Source: Streptomyces sp. NBC_01296 (lineage in GTDB: Bacteria > Actinomycetota > Actinomycetes > Streptomycetales > Streptomycetaceae). From it: a stretch of 64,000 nucleotides of DNA. Below are positions 43,107 to 51,875 of the stretch, piece by piece. The position numbers and the translations under genes were made by a program. The DNA lies in assembly GCF_035984415.1 (NCBI RefSeq), contig NZ_CP130721.1, forward strand, positions 1-64,000, given 5' to 3'. The notes beneath the pieces are model-generated. The model saw only the letters and a list, made by a program, of their open reading frames with translations, ran no database searches and was not told where the DNA came from. Each line of letters opens with the position of its first letter. Positions within the stretch are counted from its first letter, which is position 1.

Positions 43107-44111
43107 ATGGACACGCTGAGCGGCCTCCTCGAAGGACCCAAAGCCCGGGGCGCCTTCCTCCTCAAGTCCGTTTTCAACCCGCCGTGGGCGGTGCGGATCG
43201 AGGACAGGGCCCCGCTGTCGGTGGTCACGATGGTGCACGGGGCGGGCTGGCTGCTCCCCGACGGGGGCACGCCCGTGCTGATCGGCCCCGGGGACGTGGC
43301 CGTCGTACGGGGGCCCGAGCCGTACACGCTGGCGGACGCCCCGGGAACGCCGGTGCAGATCACGGTGGACCCGGACCAGCGGTGCAGCACGCAGGCGGGC
43401 GAGGACGTCAGCGAGTCCATGGCGCTGGGGGTGCGGACCTGGGGCGCGGAGTTCCAGGACGCCGGGTCGGCGGTGATGCTGAGCGGCACCTACCAGGCGC
43501 CGAGCGAGATTGGCCGCCGGCTGCTGGGCGCGCTGCCGACGGTGCTGGTCCGACCGGCGGCGGCCGCGGACGCCACCCTGATCGGGCTGCTCGCCTCGGA
43601 GATCTCCCGGGACGACCCGGGCCAGGAGCTCGTCCTGGACCGGCTGTTGGACCTGCTGCTGATCGGGGTGCTGCGTACGTGGCTCGCGGACCCCGGATCG
43701 GGGGCCCCGGGCTGGTACCGGGCGCAGGGCGATCCGGTGGTCGGGCGGGCGCTGCGGCTGCTGCACGAGAACCCGGCCCACGGCTGGACGGTGGAGGAGC
43801 TCGCGCAGAAGGCCGGGGTCTCCCGGGCCTCGCTGGCGCGGCGGTTCGCGGAGCTGGTCGGGGAGCCGCCGATGGCCTACCTGACGGGGTGGCGCCTGGC
43901 CCTGGCGGCCGATCTGCTGCGGGAGCCGGACGCCACGGTGGCGACGGTGGCCCGACGGGTGGGCTACAGCTCGGCGTTCGCTCTGTCGACGGCCTTCAAG
44001 CGGGTCCGCGGGGTCAGCCCGCAGGAGTTCCGTACGGGGGCCGGCGCCCCGGCCGCCGGGCCGCCGGCCGCGGGGCCCCCGCGCACGGTGGTCCTGCCGG
44101 ACACGGCTTAG
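43107..44111 (+). CDS. AraC-family regulator with cupin-like N-terminus
   Basis: The product is 334 aa. The N-terminal half is an AraC-type cupin (VFNPPWAVRIEDRAPLSVVTMVHGAGWLLPDGG). The C-terminal HTH pair spans about 215-310: WTVEELAQKAGVSRASLARRFAELVGEPPMAYLTGWRLALAADLL and VGYSSAFALSTAFKRVRGVSPQEFR. It likely senses a small metabolite and controls the adjacent NmrA-like gene. Convergent overlap with the GNAT gene. Confidence 0.9.
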   Translation: MDTLSGLLEGPKARGAFLLKSVFNPPWAVRIEDRAPLSVVTMVHGAGWLLPDGGTPVLIGPGDVAVVRGPEPYTLADAPGTPVQITVDPDQRCSTQAGEDVSESMALGVRTWGAEFQDAGSAVMLSGTYQAPSEIGRRLLGALPTVLVRPAAAADATLIGLLASEISRDDPGQELVLDRLLDLLLIGVLRTWLADPGSGAPGWYRAQGDPVVGRALRLLHENPAHGWTVEELAQKAGVSRASLARRFAELVGEPPMAYLTGWRLALAADLLREPDATVATVARRVGYSSAFALSTAFKRVRGVSPQEFRTGAGAPAAGPPAAGPPRTVVLPDTA

Positions 44112-44587
44112 GCGGGCGGGAGGTCCAGTACGCCGACGGTCTGGCTGCCGCTCGCCTCGCCGGTGAGGCGGAAGCCGAGGCCCAGGTAGAACGGCTCGGG
44201 GGTGCCGGGGCCGGGCTCCCAGGTGACGTACGCGCGGTCGGCGCCGCGGCGCCGGAGCTCGGCGGCGACGGCCCGGACCGCGAAGCGGCCGTAGCCCTTG
44301 GCCTGGTGGGCGGCATCGACGTTCAGGCGCCAGATGCCCGAGCGGATGTCGGCGGGGTCCCGCTCCGGGGCCCAGGCGATGTCGACGAAGGCCATGACGA
44401 AGCCGACGACCTCGTCGCCGTCGACGACGGCGCGCGGCCAGGCGGTTTCCCCGTGGACGTAGGCCTCGGCCAGGGACTTGACCACGGGGGAGACGAGGTG
44501 GGCCTGGTCGGGGCGTACCCGTATCGCGCACACCGCGTCGAAGTTGGCTGCGGTGACCGGCTCCAGGCGGAGTGCGGAGGTGCTCAT
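44108..44587 (-). CDS. GNAT-family N-acetyltransferase
   Basis: The product is 159 aa. GNAT fold with acetyl-CoA-binding motif A: RLNVDAAHQAKGYGRFAVRAVAAELRRRGADRAYVTWEPGP (Q/RxxGxG/A), followed by FYLGLGFRLTGE. It transfers acetyl from acetyl-CoA to an unknown amine. Convergent with the AraC gene (4-base overlap of stops), divergent from the DUF1772 gene. Confidence 0.9.
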   Translation of the reverse strand: MSTSALRLEPVTAANFDAVCAIRVRPDQAHLVSPVVKSLAEAYVHGETAWPRAVVDGDEVVGFVMAFVDIAWAPERDPADIRSGIWRLNVDAAHQAKGYGRFAVRAVAAELRRRGADRAYVTWEPGPGTPEPFYLGLGFRLTGEASGSQTVGVLDLPPA

Positions 44588-44699
44588 GGCCGCACCCTAC
44601 CGAGGGCGTGTCCTGCGCAGGCACCGGAAATTTCGAGACGAGATCAGAACCCGTGGCAGTACGCCCGGATCGACCGGACCAACCAGAGGGGAGCCTCTC

Positions 44700-45233
44700 G
44701 TGCAGACGCAGACGAACACAGCAGGTGGCCGCAACCGGATAGCGACCGTCTGGCTCATGGTCTCGACCGTGCTCGTGGGCCTGATGGCGGGCCTGTTCTT
44801 CGCCTTCGACGTCTCGGTGATGCCGGGGCTGGCGCGGGGCGACGAGCGGACGTACGTCACCGCGATGCAGAACTTCAACGCGGTCATCGACGGGAACGGG
44901 CTGTTCGGCACCGTCTTCGTGATGGCCCTGCTCGTCGCCGTCGCCTCGGCGGTCCTCGAGTACCGCAAGGGCCGGCGGGGGGTCGCGGTGTGGGTGGGGG
45001 CGGCGGCCGCCCTCTACCTCGTCATGCTGGTGATCACCTTCACCGTGAACATCCCGCTGAACAACGAGCTCGCCGACGCGGGCGACGCGGCGAAGCTGAC
45101 CGACTTCTCGATCGTGGAGAAGTTCAAGGGGACCTGGGTGACCACGAACATCATCCGCACCCTGCTCTGCACGGCGGCCCTGACGGCCCTCGCGCGGGCG
45201 CTGGTGCAGTACGGGCGGGCCGCCGCGCGCTGA
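44700..45233 (+). CDS. DUF1772 membrane protein (copy 1)
   Basis: The product is 177 aa with four hydrophobic helices. Pattern: TVLVGLMAGLFFAFDVSVMPGL (helix 1), MQNFNAVIDGNGLFGTVFVMALL, TFTVNIPLNNELADAG and TTNIIRTLLCTAALTALARAL. This is the DUF1772/anthrone-oxygenase-like family. GTG at 44700 with GAGGGGAG upstream. It is convergent with a paralogue 12 bases away. Confidence 0.88.
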   Translation: MQTQTNTAGGRNRIATVWLMVSTVLVGLMAGLFFAFDVSVMPGLARGDERTYVTAMQNFNAVIDGNGLFGTVFVMALLVAVASAVLEYRKGRRGVAVWVGAAAALYLVMLVITFTVNIPLNNELADAGDAAKLTDFSIVEKFKGTWVTTNIIRTLLCTAALTALARALVQYGRAAAR

Positions 45234-45245
45234 GCCGCGACGGCG

Positions 45246-45740
45246 TCAGAGGCGGCCGTGCAGTACGAGGGCCCAGGCCAGGCAGCCCAGGGCGATCGTG
45301 CACAGCAGCGTCCGCCAGCGGTTGGCCGGCACCCAGCGCGACGCGAAGGCCTGCCGGACGGCGGCCGGATCGGCGATGCGCTCGACGGGGCCGGCCTGGT
45401 CCAGGGCGTTGTTGAGCGGGATGTTGACCCGGCCGGTGACACCGAGCTGGAGGGCGTACGCGACGAGCGCACCGATCAGCGGCGGCGCCGCCCCGGCTGC
45501 CCCGGAGGCGAGGTGCAGGGCGAGCGCGAGGCCCGTGAACAGCAGGGAGCCGAGGAAGCCGATCATGAACCAGCCGTTGACGATGGCGACGTTGATGCGC
45601 TGCATGACCGCGATGAACGTCCGGTCGTCCGAGCGTCCCAGCGCCGGCATCACCGAGACGTCGAAGGCGAAGAACAGGCCCGCCATCAGGCCCGTCGTGA
45701 TCGTCGCGGCGATGAGTGAGACGAGCCCTGCGATGTCCAC
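45246..45740 (-). CDS. DUF1772 membrane protein (copy 2)
   Basis: The product is 164 aa and paralogous to the neighbour: GLMAGLFFAFDVSVMPALGRSDDRTFIAVMQRINVAIVNGWFM and GRVNIPLNNALDQAGP. Four membrane helices. GTG at 45740 is chosen (VDIAGLVSL) because the upstream in-frame part is hydrophilic shadow. The tail-to-tail pair suggests an inverted duplication. Confidence 0.87.
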   Translation of the reverse strand: MDIAGLVSLIAATITTGLMAGLFFAFDVSVMPALGRSDDRTFIAVMQRINVAIVNGWFMIGFLGSLLFTGLALALHLASGAAGAAPPLIGALVAYALQLGVTGRVNIPLNNALDQAGPVERIADPAAVRQAFASRWVPANRWRTLLCTIALGCLAWALVLHGRL

Positions 45741-46103
45741 GTCGGTTTCCCCCTGTTGGCGGTCTGCTCGGCGCTGCTCGTGGTCCGTACGCGGCCTGCG
45801 CATGGTCTGTTCGCGGTCATGCACGGGTCATCGAATCGTCAAGGCTGCCGATGGTAGGGGCAGTGCGGCCGCGTGTCGCGGGGGATTCGCGGGGATGTCC
45901 GCCGTCCGGGGAACGGAAGCCCTCCCCGGAACGACTCTCTGGGCGGTAGCCTCCGCCGGGGGCCGGGGCCGTTTTTCGGAAACATTTTTCCGAAAAGGCG
46001 TGTCCGGAGCGCGCTCTGCTCGGAGGCGTCCGGTACGCGCGGTCCCGCGGACACCATGCACCTGCCGTCGTCTACGCACCGCGCACTCCCTGGAGGGACA
46101 CAC

Positions 46104-47459
46104 GTGAAGGACTCGAAGGACAGGCTGGAAGACCTGCGGGCCGAGATCGAGCGCCGCAACCCCGCGCAGCCCGAGTTCCACCAGGCGGTACGGGAGGTCC
46201 TCGAGACCCTGGCCCCCGTCTTCGCCGCCCGGCCCGAGTACGCCGACCCGGCCGTGGCCCTGGTGGAGCGGCTCACGGAACCCGAGCGGCAGATCCTCTT
46301 CCGCGTCCCGTGGCAGGACGACCGGGGCCGCGTCCACGTCAACCGCGGCTACCGCGTCGAGTTCAACAGTGCGCTCGGCCCGTACAAGGGCGGCCTGCGC
46401 TTCCACCCGTCGGTGGACATCGGCGTGGTGAAGTTCCTGGGCTTCGAGCAGATCTTCAAGAACGCCCTGACCGGCCTGGGCATCGGCGGCGGCAAGGGCG
46501 GCAGCGACTTCGACCCGCACGGCAGGTCGGACGCCGAGGTCATGCGCTTCTGCCAGTCCTTCATGACCGAGCTGCACCGGCACATCGGCGAGCACACCGA
46601 CGTGCCTGCCGGGGACATCGGCGTCGGCGGCCGCGAGATCGGCTACCTCTTCGGCCAGTACCGGCGCATCACCAACCGCTGGGAGGCCGGCGTCCTGACA
46701 GGCAAGGGCCAGGGCTGGGGCGGCTCCGCGATCCGTCCGCAGGCGACCGGCTACGGCAGCGTGCTGTTCGCCGCCGAGATGCTGAAGGTCCGGGGCGAGT
46801 CGCTGGACGGGCTGACCGCGGTGGTCTCCGGCTCCGGCAATGTCGCGCTGTACACGATCGAGAAGCTCCAGCAGCTCGGCGCGAACCCGCTGACGTGCTC
46901 GGACTCGAAGGGCTACGTCGTCGACGACAAGGGCATCGACCTCGCGCTGCTCAAGCAGATCAAGGAGGTCGAGCGCGGGCGCGTGAGCGAGTACGCGGCC
47001 CGGCGCGGGTCCTCGGCGCGGTTCGTGCCCGGCGGGCGGGTCTGGGAGGTGCCGGCGGACGTCGCCTTCCCCTCCGCCACGCAGAACGAACTGGACGCGC
47101 AGGACGCCCGTACGCTCGTCGCGGGCGGGGTCAAGGCGGTCTCCGAGGGCGCCAACATGCCGACCACTCCCGAGGCCGTACGGATCCTGCAGGAGGCCGG
47201 GGTCGCGTTCGGGCCCGGCAAGGCGGCCAACGCGGGCGGGGTCGCCGTCAGCGCCCTCGAGATGAGCCAGAACGCCGGGCGGGTGGCCTGGAGCGCGCAG
47301 CGGGTCGAGGAGGAGCTCGCGGGCATCATGCGCTCGATCCACGCCGTCGCGTACGAGACCGCAGAGCGGTACGGGGCCCCGGGCGACTACGTCACCGGCG
47401 CGAACATCGCCGGGTTCGAGCGGGTCGCGGACGCGATGCTGGCGCAGGGCGTCATCTGA
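46104..47459 (+). CDS. gdhA: NADP-specific glutamate dehydrogenase
   Basis: The product is 451 aa, family-typical for the hexameric class. Substrate domain: VEFNSALGPYKGGLRFHPSV with the catalytic Lys in KFLGFEQIFKNALTGLGIGGGKGG, and DVPAGDIGVGGREIGYLFGQYRR. NADP domain: TAVVSGSGNVALYTIEKLQQLGA. It interconverts 2-oxoglutarate plus ammonia and glutamate. GTG at 46104 with GGAGGGA. A long hairpin terminator follows. A housekeeping-type enzyme on a plasmid arm; it may be a second copy. Confidence 0.95.
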   Translation: MKDSKDRLEDLRAEIERRNPAQPEFHQAVREVLETLAPVFAARPEYADPAVALVERLTEPERQILFRVPWQDDRGRVHVNRGYRVEFNSALGPYKGGLRFHPSVDIGVVKFLGFEQIFKNALTGLGIGGGKGGSDFDPHGRSDAEVMRFCQSFMTELHRHIGEHTDVPAGDIGVGGREIGYLFGQYRRITNRWEAGVLTGKGQGWGGSAIRPQATGYGSVLFAAEMLKVRGESLDGLTAVVSGSGNVALYTIEKLQQLGANPLTCSDSKGYVVDDKGIDLALLKQIKEVERGRVSEYAARRGSSARFVPGGRVWEVPADVAFPSATQNELDAQDARTLVAGGVKAVSEGANMPTTPEAVRILQEAGVAFGPGKAANAGGVAVSALEMSQNAGRVAWSAQRVEEELAGIMRSIHAVAYETAERYGAPGDYVTGANIAGFERVADAMLAQGVI

Positions 47460-47460
47460 C

Positions 47461-47498
47461 CGTAAGGGGCCCGGGGCTCCGGCCCCGGGCCCCTTACG
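47461..47498 (+). terminator. Terminator of gdhA
   Basis: A perfect 17-bp stem (47461-47477 with 47482-47498) and 4-base loop TCCG lie directly after the gdhA stop. Confidence 0.9.
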
Positions 47499-47655
47499 GG
47501 GCGCCGCGCGGGTGGTGTGGCGCGGCGCGGCGCCGCTGGGCGGGCGGGAGCGGGCTTCGACTCCGCCTCGAGCGCAGGCGGGCCGGTGTTGCCCGGTGGG
47601 CGGGACCCGGGCCGTAGCCTGGGGCCGACCAGGCGATGAGAACACCGAGGGGGAC

Positions 47656-49014
47656 GTGACCGTGCTGACCGCTTTGGACGGGGTGTACGGCGACCGGAAG
47701 GACGCGATCGGCGTTGCGGGGCGGACCGCCTCGTACGAGGAGCTGCTGGGCGCCGCGCGCGCGGTGGCCGCCGACGTGGCCGGGGCGAAGGCCTTCGCGG
47801 TGACCGCGACTGCCTCCCTGGAGACCGTCGCCGCCATGGTCGGCGGGCTGCTGGCCGGGGTGCCGTTCGTACCGCTGCCGCCCGATGCCGGGCCCGCCGA
47901 GCGCGAGCACATCCTGCGGGACTCCGGGGCGGTGCTCGTGGACGTGGACTTCGCCCGCCGCTCCGACTGGAACGGGCCCGCCGCCGCGCCGGAGGACCCG
48001 GCGCTGGTGCTGTACACCTCCGGGACCACGGGCGCGCCCAAGGGCGTGGTGCTGACCGGCGCGGCGCTCGCCGCCGACCTGGACGCGCTCGCCGAAGCCT
48101 GGCAGTGGAGCGCCGAGGACACGCTGGTGCACGGTCTGCCGCTGTTCCACGTGCACGGGCTCGTGCTCGGCGTGCTCGGGGCCCTGCGCACCGGCAGCCG
48201 CCTCGTGCACACCGGGCGGCCGACGCCCGAGGCGTATGCGGCGGCGGGCGGGAGCCTGTACTTCGGGGTGCCGACCGTGTGGTCCCGCATCGCCGGGGCT
48301 CCGGAGGCGGCGGCCGCGCTGTCCGGGGCCCGGCTGCTGGTTTCGGGCAGCGCCGCGCTGCCCGCGCCGGTCTTCCGGGACCTGGAGCGGCTGACCGGGC
48401 TGCGGCCCGTGGAGCGGTACGGGATGACGGAGACGCTGATCACCGTCAGCGGGCGTGCGGGCGGCGAGGTCCGCCCCGGTACGGTCGGCACCCCGCTCCC
48501 GGGGATACGGACCCGGGTCGCGGCCGAGCCGGGCGCCGAGATCGGGGAACTCCAGCTGACCGGGCCGACGTTGTTCGCGGGATACCTGGGGCGTCCGGAG
48601 GCCACGGCGGCCGCGTACACCGAGGACGGGTGGTTCCGTACGGGCGACATCGCGGCCGTGGACGAGGCGGACGGGGTGCACCGGATCGTGGGGCGGGCCT
48701 CCATCGACATGATCAAGTCGGGCGGCTACCGGATCGGCGCCGGGGAGATCGAGAACGCGCTGCTGGACCACCCCAAGGTCAGCGAGGCCGCGGTGGTGGG
48801 GGTGCCGGATGCGGACCTGGGGCAGCGGATCGTCGCCTTCGTCGTCGCGGAGGGCGTGAGCGGCGCCGAGCTCACGGAGTTCGTCGCCGCGCACCTGTCC
48901 GTGCACAAGCGGCCGCGCGAGGTGCGGTTCGTGCCGGCGGTTCCGCGCAACGCGATGGGCAAGCCGCAGAAGAAGCTCCTGCTGACGGGGGAGTTCGGCC
49001 CGCAGGCCGGCTGA
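47656..49014 (+). CDS. matB: Malonyl-CoA synthetase (MatB-type acyl-CoA ligase)
   Basis: The product is 452 aa. ANL superfamily: LVLYTSGTTGAPKGVVLTGAAL (P-loop), FHVHGLVLGVLGALRTGSRLVH, LLVSGSAALPAPVF, VERYGMTETLITVSGRAGGEVRPGTVGTPLPG, WFRTGDIAAVD and C-terminal catalytic Lys in RNAMGKPQKKL. RYGMTETLI and ADAWQW-like AEAWQWSAEDTLVHGLPLFHVHG closely resemble Streptomyces MatB, which makes malonyl- or methylmalonyl-CoA from the free diacid. That would feed the polyketide synthase at 62.9 kb. GTG at 47656 after GAGGGGGA. Confidence 0.85.
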   Translation: MTVLTALDGVYGDRKDAIGVAGRTASYEELLGAARAVAADVAGAKAFAVTATASLETVAAMVGGLLAGVPFVPLPPDAGPAEREHILRDSGAVLVDVDFARRSDWNGPAAAPEDPALVLYTSGTTGAPKGVVLTGAALAADLDALAEAWQWSAEDTLVHGLPLFHVHGLVLGVLGALRTGSRLVHTGRPTPEAYAAAGGSLYFGVPTVWSRIAGAPEAAAALSGARLLVSGSAALPAPVFRDLERLTGLRPVERYGMTETLITVSGRAGGEVRPGTVGTPLPGIRTRVAAEPGAEIGELQLTGPTLFAGYLGRPEATAAAYTEDGWFRTGDIAAVDEADGVHRIVGRASIDMIKSGGYRIGAGEIENALLDHPKVSEAAVVGVPDADLGQRIVAFVVAEGVSGAELTEFVAAHLSVHKRPREVRFVPAVPRNAMGKPQKKLLLTGEFGPQAG

Positions 49015-49060
49015 GGGCGCGGGGCCTGAGCCCGGGGCCGGGGCCGGGGCCGGGGCCGGG

Positions 49061-49513
49061 CTAGCGGGGTTCCCGGACCAGGTGGCGGGCCAGGAGCTCC
49101 AGGGCCTCGGTCACCTCCGGGAGCCGGGCTGCCGCGGTGCTGCCGAGGGCCTTCGCGAGGGCTTCCTCGACCTTGGAGGAGCCCGCGGCCCGGACAGCGG
49201 CCACGCGGTCGGAGACCGTCGTGGCCGGGCGGACCAGCGTGCGGCGGCGGTCGGCGGGGTCAGGGGCCGTCCGGACCGAACCGGCCTCGCGGAGGCGGGC
49301 GACGGCGGTGGAGACCTGGCTCTGGGGCAGCCCGGTGCGCTGGGCCGTCTCGCCGACGGTGGTGTCGGGGTGCGCGGCGATGTCCCCGGCGACGATGACC
49401 ACGGAGCGGGTGCTGCCCGCGTACTGGCCCGATCCGCCGGGGGGTTCGGGCAGGGCTTCCTCACCGAGCTTCATCAGGGCGCGGCCCAGCAGGAACAGTT
49501 CGATTCCATCCAT
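49061..49513 (-). CDS. MarR-type regulator
   Basis: The product is 150 aa. Winged-helix region TRSVVIVAGDIAAHPDTTVGETAQRTGLPQSQVSTAVARLREAGSVRTAPDPADRRRTLVRPA carries the recognition helix and the DRR wing. Flanking helices form the dimer. It is head-to-head with a hydrolase gene whose 5' end is missing. It may once have regulated that gene. Confidence 0.82.
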   Translation of the reverse strand: MDGIELFLLGRALMKLGEEALPEPPGGSGQYAGSTRSVVIVAGDIAAHPDTTVGETAQRTGLPQSQVSTAVARLREAGSVRTAPDPADRRRTLVRPATTVSDRVAAVRAAGSSKVEEALAKALGSTAAARLPEVTEALELLARHLVREPR

Positions 49514-49557
49514 TCATCGCGCAGAGCGGGGAGGGGGATGCCGGCCGCACCGTCGAC

Positions 49558-50268
49558 ATGGTTCCCCATCTCACCGACACCTTCAGGGTCCTGACCTACG
49601 ACCGCCGCGGTCTCTCCCGCAGCCGGCTCGAGGAGCCCGGGCGGACCACGTCGCTCGCGGAGCACGCCGAGGACGTGCACCGGCTGCTGGCGGTCGTCAC
49701 CGACGAGCCCGCCCTGATGCTGGGGTGCAGCATGGGCGCCCTGATCGGGCTGCATGTGGCCGCGCGGTATCCGGGACAGCTGAGCACCCTGGTGGCTCAC
49801 GAGCCGGTGGCCCCGCGGCTGCTGCCGGCGCAGCTGCGGGACCGTCACGAGGCGGAGCTCGCCGGGCTGCAGGAGCTGTACCGGGCGAGCGGGCTCAGCG
49901 GGGTGTTTCCGGAGATGGCCCGGGTGGTGGGCATAGACCCCTCCCGGCAGGACGCCGAGCCGGGCCTGACCCCGCAGCCGATCGACGACCAGCGGCGGGT
50001 CAACTTCGGCTACTTCATCGAGCACGACCTGTCGGCGGTCATCGAGGACACCCTCGACCCGGCCGAACTGACCCGCACGCAGACCCGGATCGTCCCCGCG
50101 GTCGGCGCCGACACGCCGGCCAGGGTGTTCGACCGGCGGTGCGCCACCGAACTGGCGGACCTTCTGGGCGCCGAGATACAGACCTTCCCCGGCGGGCACA
50201 ACGGGAACACCACGCACCCCAGGGCCTACGCGGAGAAGCTCCGGTCCCTGCTCGCCACGAGGCCTTGA
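49558..50268 (+). CDS. Alpha/beta hydrolase lacking its N-terminus
   Basis: The ORF from ATG 49558 gives 236 aa: VLTYDRRGLSRSRL, nucleophile elbow MLGCSMGALIGLHVA (GxSxG variant GCSMG) and C-terminal FPGGHNGNTTHPRAYAEKL with the catalytic His. In-frame codons upstream to about 49515 read IAQSGEGDAGRTVD, the oxyanion region that relatives have inside the protein (LLIaqSGEGDAgR). So about 20-30 N-terminal residues and the true start are lost at the junction with the MarR gene. It may be non-functional. Confidence 0.75.
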   Translation: MVPHLTDTFRVLTYDRRGLSRSRLEEPGRTTSLAEHAEDVHRLLAVVTDEPALMLGCSMGALIGLHVAARYPGQLSTLVAHEPVAPRLLPAQLRDRHEAELAGLQELYRASGLSGVFPEMARVVGIDPSRQDAEPGLTPQPIDDQRRVNFGYFIEHDLSAVIEDTLDPAELTRTQTRIVPAVGADTPARVFDRRCATELADLLGAEIQTFPGGHNGNTTHPRAYAEKLRSLLATRP

Positions 50269-50343
50269 CCCAAGTCGCTTGCTTCCTGCTAGACCCCCGG
50301 CCCAGGCGGGCTCGAGCAGCCCGGAAGGGGCGGGTGCGGGGGC

Positions 50344-50740
50344 AGCGACTGAAGGGGAGCGACTGAACGATCGCTGGGTCGCTGCAAGCGGTTGGGGAAA
50401 GGTGCAGGTCAGAGGGCTGATGTGGATGCGGCAGCGACTGAAGCGACTGAAGGCTCAGGTATATGGAGACATTGGCGTGCGTGCGCGTGTGTGCGCGTGT
50501 GCGTCATATATAGGCGACTTGAGTCGCTTCGGTCGCTGTTCAGTCTTGCGCAGGCCTGTGACCTGGTGTTCTGTGAGCTGCTCGGCGAGCGACTGAAAGA
50601 GATTCGGTAGCTGACCGTTCAGTCGCTCGGTCGCTGGGGCCCCCTGTGGACACGCACACCTGTTCTGGCTCATCTGCCTCTCGTCCCTCAGGGGTTTCGC
50701 TAATCTGATTTTGGGCGTTGAGTCGCTTCAGTCGCTGATG
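50344..50740. other. Iteron region, replication origin of module 2
   Basis: Repeats of GCGACTGA lie singly and in pairs: 50344-50351, 50359-50367, 50434-50451 (two in tandem), 50514-50540 (inverted and direct), 50588-50597, 50619-50635 and 50719-50738. An alternating GTGTGCGC/ATATATA element sits at 50477-50513, and GGTGCAGGTCAG at 50401. The architecture parallels origin 1, but position 2 of the unit is C instead of G. The primase gene starts 11 bases after the last pair. Confidence 0.78.
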
Positions 50741-50750
50741 GGGGAAGTGA

Positions 50751-51875
50751 ATGGCAGCTGAGCTGCGGGTTTCGCGCAGCGACCCACGGCAGTTCACCAG
50801 AGCTGCAACGGTCGCATCGCGGCCTTTGACGACTGCCAGATGGTGTGCGCGTCAGGGGTGGCCGGTTCACCCCCTTGCCTCGGGCCGCAAGACGCCGGTG
50901 GGCAACTGCGACGGGTGCCGCGCCCCGGGCCACAACCGGGGGGCGTGCGACTGTCTCCGGGCGGGCCGCTGGTGCCATGGATTCCATGCAGCCACGCTCG
51001 ACTTCGAACGGATCGAGCAGTGGTGGGGTGCCCGCCCCGAGCTCGGGGTCGGTGTCGCCACCGGCCCCGCAGGCCTGGTCGTCATCGACATCGACGCGCA
51101 CGCGCGCGAACTCCCCGACCGTGAACGGCTGCTGCCCGGTGTCGGGATATCCGACACGGTCGACCTGACCGGGCTGGCCAACGGCTTCCACACCCTGGGC
51201 GTGCTGGCGGCGCTGCGGGGCGCCGCCAGTCCGGCGGACGACGAGTCGACCCTGCGCGTGCGCACGCCCTCCGGGGGCCTGCACGTGTGGTACCGCAACG
51301 CCGGAGGCCACCGCTGGCAGTGCTCCGCGGGATCGGGCGGCAGCCGGGCCCTGGCCTGGCAGGTCGACGTACGGGCGCACGGGGGGTACATCGTGGCTCC
51401 GGGGACCGTGACCCCGGCGGGCGTCTACCGGCCCGTGGGGGCCACGCGCGTGCCCGCGCCGCTGCCGGGCTGGCTCGCCCGGGAGCTGGAGCGCACCGGG
51501 CACCTGCCGTCGGCGCCCTCGTCCCCGGCGGTGTCCGGGCCCCGGCCCGTGCCGCCGCGCGCCCGGCAGGCCGTCATCGCCGCGGGCGGCGAACGCGGGG
51601 CTTCGGAGCGGGTCCTGGCGGGGGTCCTCGCCGAGGTCGCCGCCTGCGCAGCCGTACCCGAGGGGGCGGCGTTCTCCGAGAAGCTGAACCGCGCCGCTTA
51701 CACGGCGGGCGGACTGGTCGCCGCGGGGTACGTCACCGGGGCCGAGGCCGCCCGCGCCCTGCAGGAGATGGCCGAGCGGGCCCGCCCCGGGCAGCAGCGT
51801 CGGTGCAGCGCCATCATCAGCGGCGGCATCGGCGCGGGTCTGGCGCGCCCGCTGGCGCTCGGAGGCCGCGTGTGA
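50751..51875 (+). CDS. Primase-polymerase domain protein, replication module 2
   Basis: The product is 374 aa, a paralogue of 28237-29331. Same layout: WCARQGWPVHPLASGRKTPVGNCDGCRAPGHNRGACDCLRAGRWCHGFHAATLD (Cys cluster), LVVIDIDAHAR (catalytic acids), GGLHVWYR, VDVRAHGGYIVAP. GGGGAAG lies just before the ATG. Coupled by GTGA overlap to the helicase. Its different iterons imply a separate origin specificity. Confidence 0.88.
   Translation: MAAELRVSRSDPRQFTRAATVASRPLTTARWCARQGWPVHPLASGRKTPVGNCDGCRAPGHNRGACDCLRAGRWCHGFHAATLDFERIEQWWGARPELGVGVATGPAGLVVIDIDAHARELPDRERLLPGVGISDTVDLTGLANGFHTLGVLAALRGAASPADDESTLRVRTPSGGLHVWYRNAGGHRWQCSAGSGGSRALAWQVDVRAHGGYIVAPGTVTPAGVYRPVGATRVPAPLPGWLARELERTGHLPSAPSSPAVSGPRPVPPRARQAVIAAGGERGASERVLAGVLAEVAACAAVPEGAAFSEKLNRAAYTAGGLVAAGYVTGAEAARALQEMAERARPGQQRRCSAIISGGIGAGLARPLALGGRV

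Noticed and set aside
45828..48716. A 962-codon minus-strand open frame
   Set aside because: It runs antisense across gdhA and matB, both with unmistakable motifs. No domain was recognised in the antisense reading.
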